NCBI RefSeq assembly: GCF_001767395.1
Contig: NZ_CP017014.1
Coordinates: 806,001-870,000 of the forward strand
Length of the DNA: 64,000 nt
Source of the DNA: Rhodococcus sp. WMMA185
Lineage (GTDB): Bacteria > Actinomycetota > Actinomycetes > Mycobacteriales > Mycobacteriaceae
Direction of reading: 5' to 3'
The position numbers were made by a program, and so were the translations under genes. Within the stretch, counting starts at the first letter, position 1. Every line of letters begins with the position of its first letter. Under the pieces are notes generated by a model. The model searched no databases, was not told where the DNA came from, and saw only the letters and a list, made by a program, of their open reading frames with translations. Shown here piece by piece: positions 20,000 to 28,630 of this stretch.

Positions 20000-21465
20000 A
20001 GTCCACGCATCAACGAGTAGAGGCCGGTCACCCAGCACACCAGGGGAATGATCGACGCGATCAGCGCGAGGTCGATCAGTTCGGCGATGCGCCGCATGAC
20101 GGGCGAGAATTCCTGGCGGGGGGCGAGGATTCCCAGTACCAACGCACCGACGGCGAACGCGATCGCGACCCCGAACACGGCGATGGCGGCGCCGGGCGCT
20201 GCAACGGCCGCGGCGGTGAGCAGCAGGGCCAGGATCGCGACCCCACCGGCGATCAGCGGGACGGCCTGCTCCGCGCTGCTGTAGGTGCGTCCTCGGAACA
20301 TCAGGGTCGCTGCGGTGGCCGCGGCGAGTGACACACCCGGCCATGAGATGCCGGCGTCCGCACCGGTGTGAGCGGCCATCAGCGCGCCAGCCACGGCGAG
20401 CGCCGTCATCGCACCGACCAGCCCGGTGAGGTACTTGCGGGCACGCGCCGCACGTTGCGCGAGGGAATCGAACGAGGGCATGGTCACTTCGTCGTCGGGA
20501 TCGTCCTCGGACGGATCGACGGACGTACCGGGCGCGGGGACGGGCGGCAGTGGAAGCTTCGCCAGCAGGATCGACACCCGTGCTGAGAGGGCCAGGCCGA
20601 TCAGAGCGGCCGCAGCGACGCCCGCTCCGATCGCGGCCACCGAGTTGCCGGTCAGCGTGCCCACGAGCGCGGCGAGGGAACCGAACAGGGAAAACGCCGA
20701 CAGTCCGGTGAACAGCCTCAGCCCGGCACCACCGAGTCTGAGTGCCAGAACGGATGTGGTGCCCGCCAGCACGAGCCCGAGGAGGGCGTGCGGGGCGGCG
20801 AGGTCGCCGGGCACGAAGAGCATGCCCGCGGCGAATGCGAGCGGGACAGCGCACCCGCTGAGAACTACCGAGCTCGCCGCGTCTGCATAGATGCGGCCGG
20901 TGACCGCCCCGGCAGTCAGGAAGAGGAGTGCCGTCAGGAGAGCGCACCCAGCTCCGAGGAGTCCTGCCGCAGCGGAATCGGACGACAGTAGTGCGAATGA
21001 GGCGACGACAGTCCCGAGCACGGCAGCGACGGAGCCGACCACCCGTGCGGCGCCCCGGGTCCACTCCCGGTCCTTTTCGGCGTCGGCGATCGCGACGTTG
21101 TACATGATGTCGTCGAACAGGGGCGGTGGGGCGCTGGCCTGCACACTCTCCAGAATCAGCAGGTCGCCGTCGCGAATTCCGTGCTCGTGCAAGGTCAGAG
21201 TGGTCGACAGCGGTGACTGGCCGATCTTCGCGAGCACCCACTCGCTTGGTTCGTACTGCTCGAGCGAATCGTCGAAGTCGTTGGTGCCGCGATGGTTGCG
21301 GATGGTGTCGACGATCCCGGGAATGAGGATGGCGAGTGGCACACTGAACGGCACAGCCATGTCGACCTGCGAATGTGTCGAAAGCACGGTGATCCGGCAC
21401 AAGTCGGTGGCGGCGCTGGGACGGACGTTCGACGCGGTCCCACGCGGTTCATGGGCGATGGACAC
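19996..21465 (-). CDS. eccD: Type VII secretion integral membrane protein EccD
   Basis: EccD is the multi-spanning channel-lining part of the ESX complex. The 489-aa product has an N-terminal ubiquitin-like domain (about residues 20-110, including CRITVLSTHSQVDMAVPFSV). About eleven hydrophobic helices follow to the C-terminus. I chose GTG 21465 because GGGGGA lies seven bases upstream; a TTG at 21480 would add five residues. It is translationally coupled to mycP and divergent from eccC, the same order as in other ESX-4 loci. Confidence 0.93.
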   Translation of the reverse strand: MSIAHEPRGTASNVRPSAATDLCRITVLSTHSQVDMAVPFSVPLAILIPGIVDTIRNHRGTNDFDDSLEQYEPSEWVLAKIGQSPLSTTLTLHEHGIRDGDLLILESVQASAPPPLFDDIMYNVAIADAEKDREWTRGAARVVGSVAAVLGTVVASFALLSSDSAAAGLLGAGCALLTALLFLTAGAVTGRIYADAASSVVLSGCAVPLAFAAGMLFVPGDLAAPHALLGLVLAGTTSVLALRLGGAGLRLFTGLSAFSLFGSLAALVGTLTGNSVAAIGAGVAAAALIGLALSARVSILLAKLPLPPVPAPGTSVDPSEDDPDDEVTMPSFDSLAQRAARARKYLTGLVGAMTALAVAGALMAAHTGADAGISWPGVSLAAATAATLMFRGRTYSSAEQAVPLIAGGVAILALLLTAAAVAAPGAAIAVFGVAIAFAVGALVLGILAPRQEFSPVMRRIAELIDLALIASIIPLVCWVTGLYSLMRGL

Positions 21466-21784
21466 TGTTAATTCCCCCAACTCTTCCGGCGCGACAACCC
21501 CGCTGCGCCGCCTAGACGTGATCGACGATCGTCCACAGATCGTCGTGCGATTTGATCACGGGAACCCTACGTCACGGCGATCGTGGTCACCAGTGAGTAC
21601 TCGGCGTCGGGGAAACAGGGACGACCGAAGGACCTCCACTATGCGCGATACCGGCGATCGGCTAGCCTCTTTCACCGCGGCTCGAGCAATGGCACTGCAG
21701 GTCGAGCAACAGCGGGCATCCACCTCTCCGGGATCGGATTTGCTGTGATGTCCAGGTCGGTTTAGCTATGGGGGGACTGGGCAA
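21466..21784. promoter_or_regulatory. eccD/eccC divergent control region with nested inverted repeats
   Basis: These 319 bases hold no gene and must contain promoters for mycP-eccD (-) and for eccC onward (+). A 7-bp inverted repeat, 21524-21530 with 21538-21544, is nested inside a 6-bp one, 21519-21524 with 21554-21559. The nested elements are centred about 75-95 bases from eccD. This is a candidate operator or leader structure. The eccC GTG is preceded by GGGGGGACTGGGCAA. Confidence 0.45.
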
Positions 21785-24700
21785 GTGAGCACCATTCGGT
21801 TCGTGCGCAAGGCGCGCCGCGAGATCCCGCGCATTCCGGGTGGTGAGGTGAGCTTGCAAGCACCTCCGGAGATACCCCGCCTCGTCCCGGGCAACCTCGT
21901 CACCAAACTCCTTCCACTTGTCATGGTTGTGGCCGTGGTCGGGATGGTGGCACTGATGTTCACCTCGGGGATGGCCCGGAACCCGATGTCGATGCTGTTT
22001 CCCATCATGATGATGGTGTCGATGCTCGGCATGCTTGCCGGTGGCGGGCGCGGTGGCCCGAAAGCCTCCGAGGCCAACGAAGACCGGAAGGATTACCTTC
22101 GCTATCTCGATCAACTGCGTCGTGATGTCAGCGAAACCAGCGAGCAGCAGCGCAAAGCGCTCGAGTGGAGCCACCCCGAACCCGGGTTGTTGTGGACGAT
22201 CGCAGGCACGGCACGTATGTGGGAGCGCCGTACCACCGATCCCGACTACTGCCATGTGCGGGTCGGTAGAGGGAGTCAAAGGCTCGCCACCCGCCTGATA
22301 GCACCGGAGACCGGACCGGTCGACGATCTCGAGCCAGTTTCGGCGGTGTCCTTGCGCCGATTCGTCCGTGCGCATTCGGTGGTCCAGAATCTGCCCACAG
22401 CAGTTTCGTTGCGCGGGTTCGCCGCGATCTCGGTCGAGGGTGAGCGGGCTGCGGCGCGTTCGATGTTGCGGTCCATGCTGATGCAGTTGTGCGCATTCCA
22501 CGGGCCGGACAACCTTCTGGTTGCGGTCGTGTGCGGGCCGGACACCGAGCGCGAGTGGGACTGGGTCAAGTGGCTGCCACATGCGCAGCATCCGGAATCT
22601 TCCGACGGCGTCGGCTCATCTCGCATGATCTACGGGTCGATCCTCGAACTCGAATCAGCGCTCGGTCCTCAGTTGTCAGTGCGTAATCGCTTCTCGCGCA
22701 ATGCTCCTGCTGCGCCGGGTGTGCCGCAGATCGTGATTGTGGTGGACGGCGGAATTCTCGAGGGCGAATCCGGAATGATCACCGACGGTGGCATCGACTC
22801 GGCGACCGTCCTCGACATCAGCGGTTTCTGCCCACGCCTGACCGCCACACGCGGACTCCGGTTGGTGACCGAGGAGGGCTCCATCGGTGCCCGCAGTGGG
22901 ACGGGCGTAGAGATGTTCGCGACAGCGGACCTGGTCAGCGCGCATCAGGCGGAGACCCTGGCCCGACGTCTCGCACCGTATCGAACGGCATCGCAGACGG
23001 CTGTCGATGCGGGAGATGACGATCAGCCCGCCGCGACGTGGAGTCAGATGCTGGGTGTCGGCGATGTCGGCCGGCTCAACCCGGAGCACGCGTGGCTTCC
23101 CCGGCAGGGCCGAGATCGGCTCAGGGTTCCGATCGGTGTGGGCGCCGACGGTCAACCCGTAGAGATCGACCTCAAGGAGTCGGCGGAAAACGGTATGGGC
23201 CCCCACGGCCTGTGTATCGGTGCCACCGGATCGGGAAAGTCCGAGTTCCTGCGAACACTGGTCCTCGGGCTCATCGCGACGCATTCGCCCGACGCGCTCA
23301 ATCTCATCCTCGTCGACTTCAAAGGTGGTGCCACCTTCCTCGGACTCGAGGACGCCCCTCACGTCGGAGCGGTCATCACCAACCTGGCCGAGGAACTGGC
23401 CATGGTCGACAGGATGCGGGACGCACTGGCCGGGGAGATGAATCGGCGTCAGGAACTTCTGCGTGCGTCAGGCAACTTCGCCAATGTCACCGAGTACGAG
23501 AAGGCGCGGCAGGCCGGCGCAGACCTCGATCCTCTGCCTGCCCTGTTCATCGTGGTGGACGAGTTTTCCGAGCTGCTCAGTCAGCAGCCTGAATTCGCGG
23601 ACCTCTTCGTCGCCATCGGGCGCCTCGGCCGGTCGCTGCACATTCACCTGCTCCTGGCGAGCCAGAGACTCGAAGAGGGGAAGTTGCGGGGGCTCGACAG
23701 CCACCTTTCCTACCGAATCGGGCTCAAGACGTTCTCGGCCAACGAATCACGCACCGTCCTTGGCGTTCCCGACGCCTATCACCTTCCGGCCGCACCGGGT
23801 GCCGGGTACCTCAAATGTGATTCGGCGGAGATCGTCCGCTTTCAAGCCTCCTACGTGTCCGGCACGTATGAGGGTGAACGAATCCCGAGCGTGCAACGCT
23901 CGGGCGAAACGACGGTAGAGCTGCGCCCCAAGATCTTCACGGCCTCGCCCGTTGCCGTCGACATCGTCGAGATCCCAGACGAACCACAGCCATTCGCCCT
24001 CGAGGAGACACCGGCCGAGACGCGAACCACCATCGACGTTGTGGTGGAACGGGTCAGAAATCACGGATCGAAGGCCCACGAAGTGTGGCTCCCGCCGCTC
24101 GACGAGGCGCCCACTCTCGACCAGATGCTTCCGAGGTCCGCACTCACCGAACCCGTTCCCGCGCTCAGTTCGCTGCGTGCGCCCATCGGCATCATCGACC
24201 GCCCCTACGATCAGCGACGCGACCTGCTGATCGTGGACCTTTCCGGGTCCACCGGAAACATGGCCGTGGTCGGCGGGCCGCAGTCGGGCAAATCGACCGC
24301 GCTGCGCACGCTGATCATGTCGTTGTCCGCCACGCACTCCGCCGAGCAGGTGCAGTTCTACTGCCTCGATTTCGGTGGCGGCACTCTGTCCGGACTGGCA
24401 GACCTCCCGCATGTCGGTTCTGTTGCCAACCGACTCGACGTCGACCGGGTGCGCCGCACCATCGCGGAGATGAGCTCCATCGTGCGACAGCGTGAAGAGA
24501 GCTTCCGCGATCTCGGCGTCGAGTCGATGGCCGAGTTCCGACGTCTACGTGCGTCCGATCCCGAAACCGGTGCGCTGGCGGCTGGTGTTGCTCAGGATCC
24601 GTTCGGGGACGTCTTCTTGGTCATCGATGGCTACGGCAGCGTTCGCCAGGACTTCGAGGCACTCGAGCAGCAGATCACCAACCTTGCGTCCCAGGGTTTG

Positions 24701-25786
24701 TCGTACGGTGTGCACGTTGTGCTCACAGCCTCACGCTGGGGTGAGATCAGGCCGGCGCTCAAGGACCAGCTTGGTATGCGGATCGAACTGCGTCTCGGCG
24801 ATCCGTCCGACTCCGACCTCGGCCGCAAGGCGGCGTCACTCGTTCCCGAGGGCAGGCCTGGACGTGGCATGACGCGGGACGGCCTGCACCTGCTCATCGG
24901 CTTGCCGAGATTCGACGGGAGCTCCGACCCGACCGACCTGGCGTCCGGTGTGGCGCACGCCGTGTCGTCGATCGCCGACGCAACGCAAGGGAGGCACGCG
25001 CCCGCCGTGCGCATGCTGCCCGAACAGATCGCACGCGACGAGGTGCTTCGCGCAGCGGGCTCGTGGCCGTCATACGTCGACCCCGCCCGCAAGTGCCTGC
25101 AGGTTCCCATCGGTCTCGACGAAGCCGAGCTTGCCCCCGTGTTCCTGAACTTCGCCGAGCAACCACACTTCCTGGTGTTCGGCGACAGCGAGTGCGGGAA
25201 GACGACACTGCTGCGCAACATCTGCGAAGGCATCATGGCGTCGAACACCGGCAAGCAGGCGAAGATCATCGTCGGCGACTACCGGCGCACGATGCTCGGA
25301 GTCGTCGAGTCCGAGCACCTCGCCGCCTATGCTCCCTCCTCGGACCTGTTGACGACGAACATGAACGATCTCGCGAACGTGCTGCGATCCCGTATGCCGA
25401 GCGCGGACGTGAGCCAGCAACAACTGCGCGACCGCTCATGGTGGAGCGGCCCGGAGATATTCGTGGTCATAGACGACTACGACCTCGTCGTGACGTCCAG
25501 CGGCAACCCTGTCGCCGCGATCGTCGAATACCTGCCGCATGCCAGGGATATCGGATTCCATCTGATCATTGCTCGCCGTTCCGGAGGTGCGGCGCGTGCA
25601 CTGTACGAGCCCGTGATCGCGCGGATGCGCGACCTGGTGTCCGCGGGTCTCGTGATGAGCGGCAGTCGCGACGAAGGCAATCTCATCGGAACGGTGCGAC
25701 CGAGCGCCATGCCTCCCGGCCGGGGCACGCTGGTCACCCGCGGCGGTAGCGGCCTCGTCCAACTCGCGTGGATGCCCCCGCAGTGA
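21785..25786 (+). CDS. eccC: Type VII secretion FtsK/SpoIIIE ATPase EccC (fused EccCa-EccCb)
   Basis: EccC is the motor ATPase that recognises and drives export of WXG100 substrates. The 1333-aa single chain has two transmembrane helices at about residues 37-56 and 58-78. A DUF-type stalk domain follows, then three ATPase domains with Walker A loops at residues 479-486 (GATGSGKS), 830-837 (GGPQSGKS) and 1133-1140 (GDSECGKT). All three loops keep the Lys. The first has an intact Walker B-like block (LFIVVDEFSELL). In ESX-4 the two halves are fused, as here. GTG start; GTGA overlap with the next gene. Confidence 0.97.
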   Translation: MSTIRFVRKARREIPRIPGGEVSLQAPPEIPRLVPGNLVTKLLPLVMVVAVVGMVALMFTSGMARNPMSMLFPIMMMVSMLGMLAGGGRGGPKASEANEDRKDYLRYLDQLRRDVSETSEQQRKALEWSHPEPGLLWTIAGTARMWERRTTDPDYCHVRVGRGSQRLATRLIAPETGPVDDLEPVSAVSLRRFVRAHSVVQNLPTAVSLRGFAAISVEGERAAARSMLRSMLMQLCAFHGPDNLLVAVVCGPDTEREWDWVKWLPHAQHPESSDGVGSSRMIYGSILELESALGPQLSVRNRFSRNAPAAPGVPQIVIVVDGGILEGESGMITDGGIDSATVLDISGFCPRLTATRGLRLVTEEGSIGARSGTGVEMFATADLVSAHQAETLARRLAPYRTASQTAVDAGDDDQPAATWSQMLGVGDVGRLNPEHAWLPRQGRDRLRVPIGVGADGQPVEIDLKESAENGMGPHGLCIGATGSGKSEFLRTLVLGLIATHSPDALNLILVDFKGGATFLGLEDAPHVGAVITNLAEELAMVDRMRDALAGEMNRRQELLRASGNFANVTEYEKARQAGADLDPLPALFIVVDEFSELLSQQPEFADLFVAIGRLGRSLHIHLLLASQRLEEGKLRGLDSHLSYRIGLKTFSANESRTVLGVPDAYHLPAAPGAGYLKCDSAEIVRFQASYVSGTYEGERIPSVQRSGETTVELRPKIFTASPVAVDIVEIPDEPQPFALEETPAETRTTIDVVVERVRNHGSKAHEVWLPPLDEAPTLDQMLPRSALTEPVPALSSLRAPIGIIDRPYDQRRDLLIVDLSGSTGNMAVVGGPQSGKSTALRTLIMSLSATHSAEQVQFYCLDFGGGTLSGLADLPHVGSVANRLDVDRVRRTIAEMSSIVRQREESFRDLGVESMAEFRRLRASDPETGALAAGVAQDPFGDVFLVIDGYGSVRQDFEALEQQITNLASQGLSYGVHVVLTASRWGEIRPALKDQLGMRIELRLGDPSDSDLGRKAASLVPEGRPGRGMTRDGLHLLIGLPRFDGSSDPTDLASGVAHAVSSIADATQGRHAPAVRMLPEQIARDEVLRAAGSWPSYVDPARKCLQVPIGLDEAELAPVFLNFAEQPHFLVFGDSECGKTTLLRNICEGIMASNTGKQAKIIVGDYRRTMLGVVESEHLAAYAPSSDLLTTNMNDLANVLRSRMPSADVSQQQLRDRSWWSGPEIFVVIDDYDLVVTSSGNPVAAIVEYLPHARDIGFHLIIARRSGGAARALYEPVIARMRDLVSAGLVMSGSRDEGNLIGTVRPSAMPPGRGTLVTRGGSGLVQLAWMPPQ

Positions 25787-27243
25787 CGTCGGTCGTCGCG
25801 ATTCACCTCACAGAGTCGGGCATGTGGTGCAGTGGCCGGGGGACGAGATCGGCGACGGTTCCTACGGTTCGCGCGCAGAGCGACGGAACCGTGTCGGTGT
25901 TCGCCGCGGTCGAGTCCGATCACGCGATGACGCCACTCTGCTTCGTCGACGACGAGTACATCGATGTCGATGGTGGTGTCGTTGCAGTGTCGGATGCTCT
26001 GGCCGCGGTCCTGAGCTTCGGGATCGACGATGTCGGGGAGTCACTGCCGATCGAAACGGCGGTTCTGTCCCATCCGACGGAGTGGGGGTCCGCACGGCGG
26101 GACACTCTGTCCCGCGCCGGAGCCAGGGTCGCGTCCACCACCGTCTTGGTGCCCGTCTCGGTCGCGGTTGCTCAGAGTGCAGCGGTCTCCGGCGGCCGAT
26201 GGGTGGTGCTCGAATGCCGGGCCGTGGGGGCGACTGCCAGCTACGTGGTCGGCGAGGCCGGCGAGTACCGGGTCCAACACTGTGAGCACGACTCGGCTCT
26301 GTGCGTCGAGGAGGCGCCCGTCGAACAGACCCGAGAGATCGTGAAACTGGCCAAGCGTGCCTGCGGCGATCGGCCGGTGGATGGAGTCCTCGTGACGGGC
26401 ATCCGCGATCCTTCCAGTTGGGAATCGATGCGCGATGCCGCGCTCGCCGGGTTCGCCTCGAATGTTCAGGTCCGCTGCATTCCCGAGGACGCGGTCGCCC
26501 GCGTACTCGAAGCGGGTATGCGAGACGAACTGGCGCGATCGCCGATCATGGTTGTGCCGCAATCGAACTGGCTCGGTCCTGCATTGCGGCGATCCGGCCG
26601 CGACCGCCGAAGGTACCCGAGGTCGGCCTTTGCTGCCGTGGTCGCGGTGGTGGCCGTTGTCCTCGGGGCGGTACTCGCGTTCGCTTTCGTGCAGACGGAT
26701 CGGACGGGTGATTCCGTTCGGGCCGCGGACTCGCGTGCCGCATCGGAAGCACCGACGCCACCCACGACCGGAGCGCCGTCCGCCGCCACCGCTCCGGACG
26801 CGGGAAGGGGGGATCTCCATTTGGACGGTGTTCGCGTGACGCTGCCGGACGGATGGTCGGAGCGGAAATCATCGTCGGAGGCATCCTCAGGTATGCGGGC
26901 TGAGTTGATTCCCAACGGCGGAGCGGACAGGCGAATCATCGTTACGCAGAATGTGGTTCAGCGCGGTACCGGCTACGACGAAGTCGCGGCGGCGTTGTCG
27001 GAGAAGATCGCGCAGCGTGGCAGTCCCGGTCTGTTCGGCGATGTGGAACGGGACGTCGTCTTCGGAGGCCGGCCTGGAATCTCGTACGGCGAATTTCCGG
27101 ACGCGAGTTCATCGGTGTCGTGGCACGTGCTCGTCGAACGCGGTCGACAGGTGAGCGTCGGTTGTCAGTTCCTGACCGGGGACTGGGAGTCGATCTCACG
27201 CGAATGCGAGGGGGTCGTGCGGTCGCTGATCATCGCTGAGTGA
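25783..27243 (+). CDS. Type VII secretion-associated protein, Rv3446c family
   Basis: This matches the ESX-4 protein family typified by M. tuberculosis Rv3446c; function is unknown. The 486-aa product has an N-terminal domain resembling an actin/Hsp70-like ATPase half (residues 1-260). A single transmembrane helix follows at about residues 280-303, then a Thr/Pro/Ala linker and an exported C-terminal domain of about 130 residues (LDGVRVTLPDGWSERKSSSE). I chose GTG 25783, overlapping the eccC stop by four bases, over ATG 25768. Position between eccC and esxU is conserved in ESX-4. Confidence 0.88.
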   Translation: MTSVVAIHLTESGMWCSGRGTRSATVPTVRAQSDGTVSVFAAVESDHAMTPLCFVDDEYIDVDGGVVAVSDALAAVLSFGIDDVGESLPIETAVLSHPTEWGSARRDTLSRAGARVASTTVLVPVSVAVAQSAAVSGGRWVVLECRAVGATASYVVGEAGEYRVQHCEHDSALCVEEAPVEQTREIVKLAKRACGDRPVDGVLVTGIRDPSSWESMRDAALAGFASNVQVRCIPEDAVARVLEAGMRDELARSPIMVVPQSNWLGPALRRSGRDRRRYPRSAFAAVVAVVAVVLGAVLAFAFVQTDRTGDSVRAADSRAASEAPTPPTTGAPSAATAPDAGRGDLHLDGVRVTLPDGWSERKSSSEASSGMRAELIPNGGADRRIIVTQNVVQRGTGYDEVAAALSEKIAQRGSPGLFGDVERDVVFGGRPGISYGEFPDASSSVSWHVLVERGRQVSVGCQFLTGDWESISRECEGVVRSLIIAE

Positions 27244-27378
27244 TCGACGATGTTCTCTTCGCGAGGAAATCTTCCACAGTGGTGGAACCGATTGGGCGGC
27301 TGATGCGTCCAATCTTGTGTAGCGGTGGATCGGGCAGTCCAGTGGGGGCCGCCGCACCGAGAGACAGAAGGAGTCACA

Positions 27379-27696
27379 ATGGCGGGAGTTGTTACCGATG
27401 TTGCCCAGATGCAGGCGGCGGCCGGTCACGTCGAGGACGTGAACGCTCAGCTGCAGGCAACCATCAACGGTCTGAAGGACCGCTGCGAAGCCTCGCGCGA
27501 GTCGTGGGAGGGATCCGCGCAGGCGGCATTTGCGCAACTCATGGTCCGGTACGGCGACGCGTCGCGCCGCCTGCAGCAGGCGCTCGACGAGACGGCGACG
27601 AAGATTCGTGAGAACGGCAAGGGGTACGACGCCGCCGAGCAGGCCAACATGGAAGCAATCCACGCGGCTGGCGCCTCGGGATCGCTCGACCTCTGA
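27379..27696 (+). CDS. esxU: WXG100 family protein EsxU-like
   Basis: This is a predicted ESX-4 substrate. The 105-aa helical-hairpin protein has W43-E-G45 in the turn (SWEGSAQAAF), the classic WXG motif. Downstream lies the C-terminal Y-x3-E signal in KGYDAAEQ, the type VII export signal Y-x3-[DE]. I chose ATG 27379 behind AAGGAG; a longer frame from 27325 is not supported. Length equals M. tuberculosis EsxU, and it is paired with EsxT downstream, which suggests a heterodimer. Confidence 0.92.
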   Translation: MAGVVTDVAQMQAAAGHVEDVNAQLQATINGLKDRCEASRESWEGSAQAAFAQLMVRYGDASRRLQQALDETATKIRENGKGYDAAEQANMEAIHAAGASGSLDL

Positions 27697-27741
27697 CGAC
27701 GCTCGCCTTCGCAACAATCCGCACACAAACAGGAGCAGGTA

Positions 27742-28020
27742 ATGAAGTATTCGTTCGAGCAGTTGCAGCAACTGGCCAACGATATCCGGCAGAACGAGGC
27801 GAAGCTTCGTGAGACTCACGACGAGCTGCAGGGGTACGTCCGCGGACTCGTCGAGACCTGGGAGAGCGGTGCCCGCGAGAACTACCAGGCGGTCCAGGCG
27901 CGGTGGGACAGCTCCCACAACGACCTTCTGCAGGTTCTGAACACGATCGCGAAGGTCGTCGAAGACGGCTCCATCGACATGAAGAGTGCAGAAGACCGGA
28001 ACGCCACTGCGTGGCTCTGA
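27742..28020 (+). CDS. esxT: WXG100 family protein EsxT-like
   Basis: This is the predicted partner of the EsxU-like protein. The 92-aa product is two helices with a turn at W40 (TWESGARENY). The strict W-x-G is replaced by W-E-S-G, with Gly shifted by one. No Y-x3-[DE] is visible after the second helix, consistent with the pair relying on the EsxU-like signal. An AGGAGCAGGTA site precedes the ATG. A strong terminator follows, closing the eccC-to-esxT unit. Confidence 0.9.
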   Translation: MKYSFEQLQQLANDIRQNEAKLRETHDELQGYVRGLVETWESGARENYQAVQARWDSSHNDLLQVLNTIAKVVEDGSIDMKSAEDRNATAWL

Positions 28021-28036
28021 TTGTCTCGAACCACCT

Positions 28037-28072
28037 CGAGTGCCCCGGCGGAGCAACCCGCCGGGGCACTCG
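28037..28072 (+). terminator. Terminator of the eccC-esxT operon
   Basis: A perfect 15-bp GC-rich stem (28037-28051 with 28058-28072) with a 6-base loop is followed by TGTCTT. It lies 16 bases after esxT and 25 bases before the end of the convergent lrp gene, so it may act on both strands. Confidence 0.85.
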
Positions 28073-28097
28073 TGTCTTACCGGAAGTGACGGCCCGA

Positions 28098-28550
28098 TCA
28101 GCTTGTAGGCGATATCAGTCTGCTCAGGGCGATGCTGCTCTTGGTCTGGAGCACCGCTGGCTCGGACCGTAGATTCTCGAGTGTCCTTTCCAGATGAGCG
28201 GTGTCGGTGGTGCGTACGCGGAGCAGGGCGTTGGCGTCGCCGGTGACGGTGTACGCCTCGAGGACCTCGGGGTGCCGGGAAACGATCCGCGCGATCTCCG
28301 CCGCGGAGGTACGTCCGCTGCAGTGCAACTCTACGAACGCCTCGACATCGTGGCCGAGCGCGCGGGCGTCGAGCGCCGCATGGAATCCGGTGATCACTCC
28401 GGAGGCGACCAACCGATCCACACGGCGCTTCACAGCGGGAGCGGATAGCCCTACCTCTGCACCGATTGCCGCGAAACTGGACCGTGCGTTGCGCTCCAGG
28501 TGCGCAACGATCAACCGATCCTGGCTGTCCAAACGCAACGAACCACTCAT
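28098..28550 (-). CDS. Lrp/AsnC family transcriptional regulator
   Basis: This is probably the local regulator of arginine or ornithine use. The 150-aa product has an AsnC-type winged helix (DSQDRLIVAHLERNARSSFA, then AEVGLSAPAVKRRVDRLVAS) and a RAM ligand-binding domain at about residues 70-145 (LEAYTVTGDANALLRVRTTD). I chose ATG 28550; an in-frame TTG at 28559 would add three residues. It is divergent from the DDAH-family gene, the same arrangement as Rv2324/Rv2323c in M. tuberculosis, which supports regulation of that operon. Confidence 0.92.
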   Translation of the reverse strand: MSGSLRLDSQDRLIVAHLERNARSSFAAIGAEVGLSAPAVKRRVDRLVASGVITGFHAALDARALGHDVEAFVELHCSGRTSAAEIARIVSRHPEVLEAYTVTGDANALLRVRTTDTAHLERTLENLRSEPAVLQTKSSIALSRLISPTS

Positions 28551-28630
28551 ATGAGACAATACTAACGCATTGTTCAGGTCTTCCGAGGAGTGGATACTGG
28601 TCTCAATGACGTCGATCGAGGGGAGCGGAA
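28551..28630. promoter_or_regulatory. Candidate Lrp/AsnC operator between lrp and ddaH
   Basis: The 80-base divergent region contains CTCATATGAG, a 10-bp palindrome covering the lrp start (28546-28555). Overlapping it is ACAAT-N8-ATTGT (28556-28573), an AT-rich dyad of the kind Lrp/AsnC proteins bind. GAGGGGAGCGGAA before 28631 is the ribosome-binding site of the divergent gene. Confidence 0.45.

Noticed and set aside
20000..21400. Upstream part of a 931-codon frame continuing mycP through eccD
   Set aside because: Out-of-frame shadow of eccD; mycP starts at GTG 19999 with a signal peptide, and the extra residues are Arg-rich nonsense.
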